A DNA stretch of 64,000 bases, taken from NCBI GenBank assembly GCA_963682055.1, contig OY821740.1, positions 47,574,795 through 47,638,794 of the forward strand, written 5' to 3'. Origin of the DNA: Primula veris. Taxonomy: Eukaryota; Streptophyta; Magnoliopsida; Ericales; Primulaceae. Both the position numbers and the translations under genes were made by a program. Position 1 is the stretch's first letter. Every line of letters begins with the position of its first letter. Of the stretch, positions 27,889 to 38,866 are shown piece after piece. The notes beneath the pieces are model-generated. The model saw nothing but the letters and a program-made list of their open reading frames with translations, made no database searches and was not told the origin of the DNA.

Positions 27889-28580
27889 TAGCGAGGGAAT
27901 GTCAATGTCCCCTCGTCCGGACCGATATCACCACGGAAACGAACAAACCGGGGCCCTATATAGTGGATGTCTCACCACCCCGGCTCATTACCAAACGGGG
28001 TGAAGTTAGGCCAGCCCAAAGAAGCGTATCGAGTACGCTTCACCAATTAATGCTGCTGCTCCCCTGGGGGACCCTCCTGGCGTTTCATCGACGTGGCCCA
28101 ATCACAGGTCACCTCCCTGTGGGCCTCGAAAGAGGACAGTACCCTTGTCAGAGCCATGAATGACCTAACGCCGTTGGATCAACATCTTACAGTACAGTGA
28201 TCCAATGGCTAATACACCTCTGATCACACTATAAATACCCCCTCTAATACCACTAAGAGGGGGACACAAATACTGAGAGGAGAGATAAAGCTAAAACAAC
28301 CCGGACCCCCAGAACACTGCCTGTACCATCCGATACTACGACCCGTAACCGGCCCGGTCCCTCACTCTTAATTATATTCCTACTTTCAGTTAACACCGAT
28401 ACTGACTTGATCGTTGGAGAGGGAAAACCTGGTACCAACTCCGGGCCCCTGTTTGTTTCTTGCGCAGGCACGAAGGCCACCTCGTCACCATAGCCGACGT
28501 AAATCACTCCGGATACCTCGGAAGATCGAAGCCGACGCGAATTGAGTAAGCCGAGCTTGGGAAGAAAATCAGGCTCGCCA
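27889..28580 (+). repeat. 5' LTR, 692 bp
   Basis: Same length as the 3' LTR. Differs at about a dozen sites, including the terminal TAGCGAG instead of TGGCGAG. Ends in ctcgcca two bases before the primer-binding site. Confidence 0.95.
28230..28237 (+). promoter_or_regulatory. LTR TATA box (5' LTR)
   Basis: TATAAATA in the context cacactataaataccccc, the only clear TATA box in the LTR. The U3/R border probably lies about 30 bp downstream. The 3' LTR has the same motif at 38455-38462. Confidence 0.7.
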
Positions 28581-28582
28581 AT

Positions 28583-28600
28583 TGGCGCCGTCTGTGGGAA
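28583..28600 (+). other. Primer-binding site
   Basis: tggcgccgtctgtgggaa starts two bases after the 5' LTR. TGGCGCC matches the CCA-terminal end of a tRNA acceptor stem, as expected for minus-strand primer binding. Related elements often use tRNA-Arg, but I did not verify the tRNA here. Confidence 0.8.
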
Positions 28601-28641
28601 ACTGAACGCGTTAGCTCCGACTCCCCGTCCTTAAAGGAAAC

Positions 28642-31600
28642 ATGTCCGGCAATAACCGATTTGACACCCCATCGTCTCGACCTCCTCACGTTCTTGGGAT
28701 GCTGAGAACGCTTTCTTTTAATGAAACTCCTAGGACCGCATCTACCAGGGAGCTCGCTCCCTTGATCGCAACAGCTCCCGCACCCCGATCGCGGGCCGAG
28801 CTAACATAGATGATGATCGATATCCACCAAAAAGAGCTCGTCGCTCTTGCGGCCCAGAAAGCCTTAATAGCCTCGCTGATGGAGCCGGAACTCGAGCCCG
28901 CTCAAGGCGCGAGCCAAGACAAATCGGTTCCAGTCCCTGTTAAAAGCGTGATGTCCAGGTTGGGACCCCTCCGACGACCCCCCCTAGAGACTCCCAGGGA
29001 GCCGGCTAGGGGTGCGGAGTCGGAGCATTCCCAAGAAGGAAATTCTCGCCGCGATAACGAGCGGAGTATACATTCTCGGCTCCGTTGGCAGGATGATAGT
29101 CGGGACTCACGGCCGGAATCTAGTCATGCCCGAACCGATAAGCCAACTCGGACACGGAGGCGTGGCCGCCGTGGACGGCACGATGCAGCTGGTGAGGCAG
29201 CGTTGAAAATTGTGGCCTCGACCCGCAGCACCCCGTTCTCGGACGAAATTGAATACAGTACCCCCCCCCCCGGGAACTTTATCGCCCCTATCCTCCATAC
29301 CTTCAACGCGGACTCTGATCCAGAGGCTCATCTCCGACACTACCGATACCAGATGAACCATTGGTCACACCTTGACCAATTAATGTGCAGGTGCTTTCCC
29401 GCCAGCCTGGGAAGGCTCGCTAGTAAGTGGTTCTAGTCCCTGCCCGTCAATTCTATCCACTGTTGGGACGACCTAGCTTATGACTTCGCACACCGGTTCA
29501 TAAACTTGAAAGAGAGAGCTGCCCAACCAGAGCAACTCTATCAAGTGAGGGTCCAATCTAAAGAGACCCTCGAGAATTATGATAGTCGGTTTTGGTTGAA
29601 GCATGCCGAATGCGCGGACTGCCCCGACTCCACCGCCATAGCTGCCTTCAGGCAAAACATGGTAGTTGGGAGCAGGATCCGAAACGAGATGATCGCGACC
29701 CCCCCTAACTCTGTCCCTCAACTCAGGTCCCTCATAAAACAACATATCGACATAGAGAAGGACATGAGGTCTGCTGGGGCAGCACGTTCTGTGGCCCTTA
29801 TCGACCAGCCAAGGGAACGGTTCGTCACGACGAGCCCTCGAAGAAACCGGCCCATAGCGGAAAGGATGGAGCGGCCACGAACGGGAAGAAATCCGCAACC
29901 GGCCCCTAAAAGAAGAAAAGAGGATCCCCGACCGGGGCGTCAAACACCTGTCGCCTCGGGGTCGGGCGCTGCCTATTCCACTACCTTTCGCCTACCTTTC
30001 GTCGACCTTCTTAGCAAGATTGAGAATGAGCCTTTCTTCTCTTGGCCTCTCCCTCTACGGAATGAGCCGGCCCAAGGGCCTAACGACAAAATCTGTGAAT
30101 ACCACAGGGGTCGCGGCCATCATACCAACGAGTGCCATGGTCTGAAGGCCAGGCTCGAGGGATGGGTCCGGGATGGCCTGATGGATAAATATGTCAAATC
30201 ACGGAGGGAGTCCGATCGAGATAGGGAAGGGGTTGATGAGAGGCAGCGGGACCTCCCCCCACCGGTGATGATCTGTCATGTCATTCACTCTGGGCCGAAA
30301 AGGTCTAGCCAGAATGGGGCAGAAAGAACCTCAGCACGGGAAGCAGCGATGAAGCAGCGCGTCTGCCTCGCAGAAAGCTCCAGCCCCCGGAAAAAGTATA
30401 AGCGCGATGCCAAACCGGATGTAAGCTTCACTGACTTCGACCTGGTGGGGGTGGACGTGCCCCACACTGATGCCCTTGTTATCTCGGCCCAGATAGGCCT
30501 CTGCGCAGTAGGACGGATCCTCGTTGATCAAGGAGCGTCGGTCAACATACTCTTTGAAGACCTCTTTCGAAAGATGGGACTCAAAGAGAAACAGTTGGAA
30601 ACCGACGTCCCTCCCCTGTACGGATTCAACTCGGAGGCGGTACAGCCCAGAGGAAACATAACCTTGCTTGTGAAAACGGGTACAAAAGTTATGGGTGTAG
30701 AGTTCACGGTGGTGAATGTCCCCTCTGTTTACAACGTGATATTGGGGCGCCCGTGGCTCCATGGAATAGATGGAGTCTCCTCCACCTTGCACCAAAAGGT
30801 TAAGTACCCAACTGATTCTGGTGTGGAAACCATCTCAGGAAATCAGAAAGTCTCACGCAGCTGTGCCATGGCCGTGTATTCCGGCAAAAAGATGGTGCCG
30901 GCCCAAAGTGCCATGAACATCGAGGCAGAGGACCCTAAGCTGCTGAGGGAACTAAACAAAAAGATGGGGCCTGAGGCCGAAGACAAGGTGGAGGAGGGAC
31001 TGCTGAAAATCCAAATCCCGGGGTATGACGAGGACCACTTTTTTATGGTGGGGGCAAAGCTTACCAAACCTGAGGTCACCGACCTCATCGAACTCCTTCT
31101 CCAATACCTCGACAATTTTGCATGGGGTCCAAGCGAGATGTCAGGCATCAGTTCCGACCTCGCATGCCACCAATTAAACGTCAACCCGGATGCCAAGCCA
31201 GTGATGCAAAAGGGGCGCCGTGTCAGTCCAGAGCATGCCGATGCCATAAACGAGGAAGTAAAGAAGCTTCTTCTGGCCGGGGCCATCAGGGAGATTTATT
31301 ACCCCAGATGGCTCGCCAATCCCGTAGTGGTCCCCAAAAAGAACGGGAAGCTGAGGGTGTGCATCGACTACACGAGCCTCAACCGAGCCTGTCCCAAAGA
31401 TCCTTTCCCCTTGCCCAAAATCGATCAAATAGTGGACTCTACGGCCGGGGCCGCCAGAATGAGCTTCCTGGATGCCTGCTCCGGCTATCATCAAATACCC
31501 ATGTCGGAGGCCGACCAAGAAAAACTGCCTTCATCACCCCAAAGGGAAATTACTGCTACAAAGTGATGCCCTTTGGGCTCAAGAACGCCGGGGCTACCTA

Positions 31601-34223
31601 TCAGAGGATGGTCACCAAGATATTCGCTAAGAACATAGGCCGAACCATGGAAGTCTATATTGACGACATGGTGGTAAAAAGCACCCACGAGGAGCACCAC
31701 CTACCCGACCTGAGAGAGGCCTTCGAAACGATACGAAGGCATGACCTGAAGCTGAACGCCTCTAAATGTGCCTTCGGGGTAGGTGTCGGCAAATTCCTAG
31801 GGTTCATGGTGACCCACCGCGGCATAGAGGCGAACCCGTCCCAGATCTCTGCCTTGAAGAATTTGAAAACACCTGAGAAGAGAAAGGACATACAAAAGCT
31901 AGCCGGGATGGCCGCCGCCCTAAACCGATTTATTGCCTGGTTCGGGGACCGATGCAAACCGTTTTTTACGGCCTTAAAAGCTCAGAAGAGATTCGAATGG
32001 ACCGATGAATGCCGGCGTGCGTTCACCGAGCTGGCGGACTACCTCGGAAGTCCGCCCCTTCTAGCCAAGCCGGACCCAGGCGATGTCCTTACCCTATACC
32101 TGGCCGTGTCCGAGATAGTCGTCAGAGCCGTCCTCATCAAGGAACTCGACAGGGAGCAAAGGCCTATCTATTACGTGAGCAAAACTCTCCTCGATGCTGA
32201 GGCAAGGTATATGCCTTTGGAAAAACTCGTCCTAGCCCTCGTCGTGGCCTCACGAAAACTTGCTCACTATTTCTCTGCGCACAGCATTGTGGTCTATACT
32301 GACCAGCCTGTGCGAGAAATACTCCAAAAGGGGGATCTCTCTCAACGAATGATGAAGTGGGCCTGCCACTTGAACGCCTACGACATCAGCTATGCGCCGC
32401 GAACGTCCGTCAAGGGACAGGCCCTGGCCGACTTCGTGGCAGAATTTACTGGGACGACTCAATGCCCCGACATCACAGGTTGTGCCCCCGAGACCTGGAC
32501 CTTGCACGCGGATGGAGCGGCCAATAAGAAAGGGTCCGGCCTCGGCGTCGTACTCCGATCTCCACAAGGGGATGTGATCGAGAAGTCAATCCAACTTGGC
32601 TTCAGAGCCACCAATAACGAGGCCGAATATGAGGCCGTTATCGCCGGCTTAAAAATGGCCCGAAGCCTCGGAATCAAAAAAATACTGGTGCATACGGACT
32701 CTCAATTAGTCAGCAGCCAGATCAGTGGTGAATTTCAGACGAAGGACGACAGAATGGCCAGCTACGTGGCTATCGCTTCCGGAATACTCCAAAGCTTCGA
32801 ATGTCAAGAAATCGTCAACATCAACAGAAACGAAAACACCCACGCCGATGCACTAGCGACCCTAGCCTCGGTCATGAGTGATAAAAAAGAGAGAGTCATC
32901 ACCATAGAATATGTCCCTTCGCCTAGCATCGAGGCTAAGGCAACAATTAACATGGTGACTGACCTCCCGCCGGAGCCAAGCTGGATGGACCCCATAATCG
33001 AATACCATCGCTCCGGTGATCTTCCCAATGACAAGAAAGAGGCCGAGAAAATAAGAAGAACGACACTGGGATTCTGGATAGCTCCCAACGAAAAGCTCTA
33101 TAAAAGATCGTTCTCTGGCCCCTACTTACTCTGCGTCCACCCCGACATGGTAATAAGGGTCATGGAGGAAATTCACGAAGGAACGTGTGGGAGCCATACC
33201 GGGGGCAGATCGCTGGCCAACCGAGCCTTGACCCACGGATATTGGTGGCCCCTCATGCAGAAGGACGCCAAAGCTTTCGTACTCAGGTGTGAGAAGTGTC
33301 AGAAGTACGCACCCATACCCCATGCCCCGGCGTAAAAAATGAGCAGCGTGACCTCGCCCTGGCCCTTTGCGCAGTGGGGCATGGATATCGTCGGACCATT
33401 CCCCGTGGCCCCGGGGGGGAAGAAGTTCCTCCTCATGGTCACCGATTACTTCTCAAAGTGGGTGGAGGCCGTGGCCTTAGCGAAAATCACAGAGGCCGAA
33501 GTGATACGTTTCCTCTGGAGAGACGTGATCACCAGATTCGGAATCCCCTACTCAATCGTCGCGGACAATGGGGGACAGTTCACCGGGGTCAAATTAAAAG
33601 CGATGTATGCAAAGTATCACATCAAGAACTACTATTCGACCCCCTTGTACCCCCAATGCAACAGACAAGCCGAGGTGTCAAATAAGACCATGCTCGACGG
33701 AATCAAGAAGAGGCTAGACGAGTCCAAAGGACAATGGGCCGCAGAACTGTATCACGTCCTATGGGCCTACCGAACGACGAGAAGACGGGGCACTCAACAG
33801 ACACCCTATAGCCTCACTTATGGAATGGAGGCCATCATCCCGTTAGAAATCGGGCTTCCCTCTCTGAGGACGGACATCGTGGAAAACGGGCTTAACGAAA
33901 AGATGATGGGGCTCGAGCTGGACTACGCCGAAGAAAGAAGGGAGGTTGCGGCCATCCGTAACGCCGAATATAAAAACGAGCTGGGGCGTTCTTATAACAA
34001 AAGAGTGAACGCCAGACGTTTCCAAGACGAAGACCTCGTGTTACAAAAAGTAAACAACAACACCAGGATACAGTCCGACGGCAAGCTAGGCCCCAATTGG
34101 GAAGGCCCCTATCGAATCCTCGGTGCAGTAGGGAACGGGGCCTACCTGTTGGGCCGTCTCCCCAACGATGTCCCGGTGGACCGACCTTGGAACGTCAACA
34201 ACCTAAGGAAGTACTACCAGTAG
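28642..34223 (+). pseudogene. Degenerate gag-pol polyprotein of the Tat element
   Basis: One long frame begins at ATG 28642. Seen in order: gag core (about 29300-29800); a CX3H...GHxTxxC-type zinc knuckle near 30095-30135; a retropepsin-like segment with VDQGASVNILF near 30525; reverse transcriptase with YIDD at 31656-31667; a first RNase H in which the expected acidic start is replaced by LAVSEIVVRAVL (catalytically degenerate); a second RNase H (about 32495-32870) with intact-looking HADGAA, NNEAEYEA, HTDSQ and ADALA; an integrase zinc finger (H...H, CEKCQK) and a core with GMDIVGPF, ADNGGQF and a downstream Glu; and a C-terminal domain ending LRKYYQ. Breaks: TAG at 28807, TAG at 29434, a one-base frame change in the A-run at 31520-31524, and TAA at 33333. 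All else is open, so decay is recent. Copies elsewhere may be intact. Confidence 0.93.
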
Positions 34224-34304
34224 GGCTCGGCCTTTATGACTTTGTGTAAATAAGAATGTGGTGTAAATTTATGCCTGTGGGCTTTATAAATAAAAACTGC
34301 TGTT

Positions 34305-34655
34305 ATTTCAGTTCATTTAAATTTTTCTCTAAGTGTTTCAGAACACGAGCCTATACGGCACCTCGGATCATGTTTACTTGAATTTTTCAGTTCATTTAAA
34401 TTCTCTAGTGTTTCAGAACACGAGCCTATACGGCACCCCGGTTCATATTTACTTGAATTTTTCAGTTCATTTAAATTTTTCTCTAAGTGTTTCAGAACAC
34501 GAGCCTATACGGCACCCCGGTTCATATTTACTTGAATTTTTCAGTTCATTTAAATTCTCTCTAAGTATTTCAGTACACAAGCCTATACGGCACCCCGGTT
34601 CTATTTACTTGGATTTTTCAGTTCATTTAAGTTTCAAGTGTTTCTACACGTGCCA
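34305..34655 (+). repeat. Short tandem repeat in the element, about 77 bp x 4.3
   Basis: 'gtgtttcagaacacgagcct' followed by 'atacggcaccccgg' recurs at about 34333, 34408, 34487 and 34565 with a partial unit near 34636, spacing 71-79 bp. It lies between the end of pol and the 3' end of the opposite-strand gene. Confidence 0.85.
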
Positions 34656-34905
34656 ACTCGAATTGTGATGTATATAAAATGATTGCCCCAACGCCGAAGC
34701 ATAAGGGCCCCCTCATTTGGGAGCATGTACACAATGAATGATGAATAAACACACAACAGAGATAAAAACAGGAGAATAAATAAAGACAAGTCTGAAGAAG
34801 AGCCAAAATTGTTTTTCATTTCATTCAATGGAAAGCTAGCTATTACATACTAAGTACAAAAAAAGAAAAAGAAAAAGGGGATTACATCAAAAAAGACAAA
34901 CTGCC

Positions 34906-37582
34906 CTAGATATCCCCGTCGCCATCTCCCTCATCCTCTTCGTCGGAGAGAGCTCGAGGAGTGAGGGGAACCACCTCTGGGATAGGAGCCGAGGGGACCG
35001 GAACGACGATGTTGTCCATGCTCCATACCGGATGGTCCGGTCCCGCCCTCAGAAAGGCAGCCGCCTCGGTCCACCCTTCGACATAGAAGGAATTGAATTC
35101 CTTCTGTGTCTTTTCGACCCAGGCTGCGTTTAGTTCGGCTTGAGCAGCTTGAACCGCAGCCTTCAGCTTATCAGCCGCCTTTACTTCGGCCTCTTTCAGA
35201 GCCGCCTCCGCTGCTTGAGCTCGCTCCTCAGCCCCCATCTTGGCCTTCACAACTTCGACCCTTTTTGCCTCGACCGTGGCATTGAGCCCTTCGGCTTTCT
35301 CCGCCCTGCTCTCGGCCTCCTCCGCCCTTTTTTGGGCCTCCTCCGACCTTTTCTGGGCCTCCTCCATGAGCTTCGCGTTAGCCTCGGCCTTACCGGCCCA
35401 TGATCTCACCAGCTGGCCTTGGTGATAAACATATTGATTCATCATTAAGTAGGCCTACGAGGGAAAAGGCAAAACACTTAGCAAAATATTTGGAAGAAAC
35501 AATACGAAAGCATACAGCATAAAACAAAAATAGAGGGTTACGTACCTGGGGAATCATGGCCATGGCCGATGTCATGGAGGATGCGAGGTCACGACCCCGA
35601 TGGTCAGCCTCGACGCTTTGCTGCTGGAGCGCAGCCAAAGCTAGTAGCCCGGCGGACGGGTGAGCCTCCATTATGCTCTTTACCCCCGTCGCCGCCTTCA
35701 CCTCCTCGGGTGTTTGCACTGGCATCCTATGGATCGGTGAGATGGCAGAGGCGGCAGAAGAGCTCGCGCTTTGAGTTGGGCCCAACGTCACTCTCGGCCT
35801 CTCCGTCACCACAACCTCAGGCGAGCTGCCCCCTCAAGCCTTGGCTTTCTTCCCATCACGGAGGGGCTTCGTCCCCTCCACCTTTCTTTTCCCAAGCCGG
35901 GCCTTGCGGGCCGCCCGATCAAGCCTGGTCTGAGCAGCCAAGTCAGCAGCAATATCGGCGCCAGACTGAGGCATGACAACCACTTCATCGTCCCTTGCGT
36001 CGACGACCTCCTTTTCTGTGGTCTCGGGCTCTATGACCACCTCCTCTCCGACCACCTTCTCTGTCTCGACGGCCTCAAGCTCTATGATACCCTCCTCAGC
36101 CACAACCACTTCCCCCTCTCCCTCTCCATTACCCCCAGCCGCGGCAGCATCTTTTTCATCTGCTTCCTCCTCCTCGTCAGAACGAACCACCTGTACATGC
36201 CAAAAAAAAAAAAAAAAAAAAAAAAAAGAGTTAGAAAAATCAACAAAATCTAGCTAAGTGTCAAATGATGTAAAGAACATGGAATGACTTAGACTTACTC
36301 TGGTCCGCGAGGTACCCAAGCTCGGCCCTGTAAGCTCTTCGCCCACGAGGCTATATTCGAGGTGAGAGGGACTCCTCACAACGGGCTCTCTGGAGCTAAG
36401 GGGAACGATCTCCTTCAAAGGGTTCCCATGTTGGTCTATATAGCACCGGGTGCCGTCCGGCCCCTCCCTATAATTGAGGATGGTCCCATCCGGACGTACC
36501 TCCCATTTTACCCCGGCAGAGGCAGGAGCAAAAGACGTCACAGTCATAACCTTCCTCGACCTGCTGCTGCTCGACTTTGCCTTGGGCTTCGCCGCCACCT
36601 TCTTCGCCACGGGCCCTGTCACGGCCTCGGTTTCAGCCGCTTTAGGAGGGAGGGTGGACTCCAACCCATTCTCTTTCTCCCATCTCTCTCGGGAGTACCC
36701 CACAGGACAAAAGGTCATGTGGGGCCAAATGAATTCGTTCCCCTTGCAGGTTGTTGGGGAACCACAAGTTAGGAGACGCTCCGCATCGCGCGCCCCAGCG
36801 TCGGTCCCGTTGGGACCCCACCAGTTCAGAGCCACCTCCAAGGACTCAGTATTGGGCTCACCCAGGCCCCGAAGCTTAGAGGCCACTGTGGCCTTGTTCT
36901 CTTTGGTGCTTAGCACCCTCCCCGGCCTGGACGGGAGTATCAGGTCGGTCCGGTGGAGCCAATGGCCTTCCACCACGATCACATCTTGGGTATAGCCCCG
37001 ATTAGAATCGGAGTTACCCGTGATCAACTGATTGTAAGCACGGCACCTTAAGTAAGGCTGCCTGCTCTTGGATTGGGAGCTTGGCTCGGTATGCAGGAAT
37101 TCGTAGCAGGCCAAGAGCTCCCTAAGCCCTAATGGTTCTGGCAGGGCCGGGCCCAACAACACATTCAGGGCCTCCATCCCGGCGCAGATACGGTGCGCCT
37201 GGAGGGGCCACTGGCATGGAAGAGTCTGCGTCCAAGCGCACAACTCTGCCAGCAGCTCCGGGATGGGGAGGTGGGTACCCCCATAGAGGAGAGTAGAGAG
37301 AGAGAGGGTTACCATGTCGTTGGGACGGGCCACTATGCCGTTCACTTCATCGACACTCTCACATCTCCGGAGTTTGAACTCCTCTCCGATCCCGCAGAGT
37401 TCTCGGAATTCGTTGAGGTCAGGCCCGTGTAGCCTCACCATTATGCTGCTGTCGTTCCCCTCCACGGACAGGGTCGGATAGAGAACCATCGGACGGAACG
37501 GCAGAGCGTTCGCTGCTACGGCCAGGCGCCGTGGTTGCGGAGCGACCATCGGGCCCTTTCCGGCTCCATGAATTATAACCAT
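34906..37582 (-). pseudogene. Spliced additional gene of the retrotransposon, antisense to gag-pol (one internal stop)
   Basis: Minus-strand exons 37582-36299, 36190-35546 and 35454-34906 join, all in phase 0, with consensus borders (aga|gtaagt, tgtacag|gtgg, ccccag|gtacgt, ctcgtag|gcc). The first intron has a long T tract before its acceptor. Total is 826 codons including the terminal stop, with one in-frame TGA at 35834-35836. Exon 1 encodes a globular region (LPIPELLAELC...RICAGMEALNVLLG, about residues 105-150) that recalls the plant 'putative gypsy type transposon' domain family (impression only), then a basic Ser/Lys-rich linker. Exon 2 is acidic, then basic. Exon 3 is a long Ala/Glu/Lys coiled coil (about 100 residues) with an acidic tail. 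Additional ORFs, some antisense, are known in Tat-lineage elements; their role is unknown. Confidence 0.8.
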
Positions 37583-37716
37583 TGTGGTGGGAAATTTGTA
37601 AAAAATTCGTTAAGTGAAGAGAAGATGGTTTGCTATAGAAATCTAGAGAGAGAAAATGGCTTGCTGTGAAAATCTAGAAAGAGAAGTAGAAAGTGAAAAA
37701 TGAATTTCACTGAGGG

Positions 37717-37724
37717 TATTTATA
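37717..37724 (-). promoter_or_regulatory. TATA box of the antisense retrotransposon gene
   Basis: On the minus strand the sequence reads cctataaatacccic-like (TATAAATA, then CCC), about 135 bp upstream of the ATG at 37582. It lies outside the LTR, so the antisense gene appears to have its own promoter. Its core resembles the LTR TATA context (ctataaataccc). Confidence 0.6.
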
Positions 37725-38113
37725 GGCCCCTAATGGAAGGTGAAAAGACATTTACCAGAAGGTGAAAAGGCAGAACGGCTCATTACACAAACTCCCACAA
37801 ATGACAGCCGCCACTCAACCCACGCCTTCCACGTGTACAGCAAGGAGAGGTCGTCTGCCAAGTGTCGCCCTTTAGCCGTTTTAGCATTAATGACATCGAA
37901 GAAACTGAAAAGACAGGCGGCGCCTCAAAATTACAAAATTGGCATGCTCCACGTGTAAGAAATCCATGAATGGTTGAACACGTATCAAGAGACGAGTCAC
38001 GCCGAGGTGCCTCTAGACAGCCAAATATGAAGACGGAATGACCGAAGCCCCCGTAAAGTGAGGAAGGTACTCACCGACATTGTCACTAACGACGACTCCG
38101 GACAGGGAGCTAT

Positions 38114-38805
38114 TGGCGAGGGAATGTCAATGTCCCCTCGTCCGGACCGATATCACCACGGAAACGAACAAACCGGGGCCCTATATAGTGGATGTCTCAC
38201 CACCCCGGCTCATTACCAAACGGGGTGAAGCTAGGCCGGCCCAAAGAAGAGTATCGAGTACGCTTCACCAATTAATGCTGCTGCTCCCCTGGGGGACCCT
38301 CCTGGCGTTTCATCGACGTGGCCCAATCACAGGTCACCTCCCTGTGGGCCCCGGAAGAGGACAGTACCCTTGTCAGAGCCATGAATGACCTAACGCCGTT
38401 GGATCAACATCTTACAGTACAGTGATCCAATGGCTAATACACCTCTGATCACACTATAAATACCCCCTCTAATACCACTAAGAGGGGGACACAAATACTG
38501 AGAGGAGAGATAAAGCTAAAACAACCCGGACCCCCAGAACACTGCTTGTACCATCCGATACTACGACCCGTAACCGGCCCGGTCCCTCACTCTTAATTAT
38601 ATTCCTACTTTCAGTTAACACCGATACTGACTTGATCGTTGGAGAGGGAAAACCTGGTACCAACCCCGGGCCCCTGTTTGTTTCTTGAGCAGGCACGAAG
38701 GCCACCTCGTCACCATAGCCGACGTAAATCACTCCGGATACCTCGGAAGATCGGAGCCGACGCGAATTGAGTAAGCCGAGCTTGGGAAGAAAATCAGGCT
38801 CGCCA
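38114..38805 (+). repeat. 3' LTR, 692 bp
   Basis: Begins TGGCGAGGG and ends GCTCGCCA, then TTAAG. TATAAATA at 38455-38462. The region just upstream (gacagggagctat) is only weakly purine-rich as a polypurine tract. Confidence 0.95.
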
Positions 38806-38866
38806 TTAAGCTTCTCCATTTTCTAGGCATCCGCATCTTGCACCTGGTCAGCTTGAACTTGATGCA

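Larger units (their letters stand above)
27889..38805 (+). mobile_element. Ty3/gypsy LTR retrotransposon, Tat lineage, 10.9 kb, structurally complete
   Basis: Two 692-bp LTRs (27889-28580 and 38114-38805) are flanked by the 5-bp target duplication TTAAG (27884-27888, 38806-38810). LTR termini are TGGCGAG...CTCGCCA (5' copy TAGCGAG). Order inside: primer-binding site, gag-protease-RT-RNase H-second RNase H-integrase on +, a short tandem repeat, a spliced gene on -, 3' LTR. The second RNase H and the opposite-strand extra gene are hallmarks of Tat-lineage elements. About a dozen LTR mismatches by eye (about 98% identity) indicate a recent insertion. Coding regions carry several stops and one frameshift, so this copy cannot make its own proteins. 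Confidence 0.95.

Noticed and set aside
29473..29943. Minus-strand frames within gag and pol (29473-29943, 30331-30795, 30843-31286, 32250-32567)
   Set aside because: GC-rich coding DNA gives long shadow frames. They have no splice signals or TATA box, unlike the antisense gene at 34906-37582.
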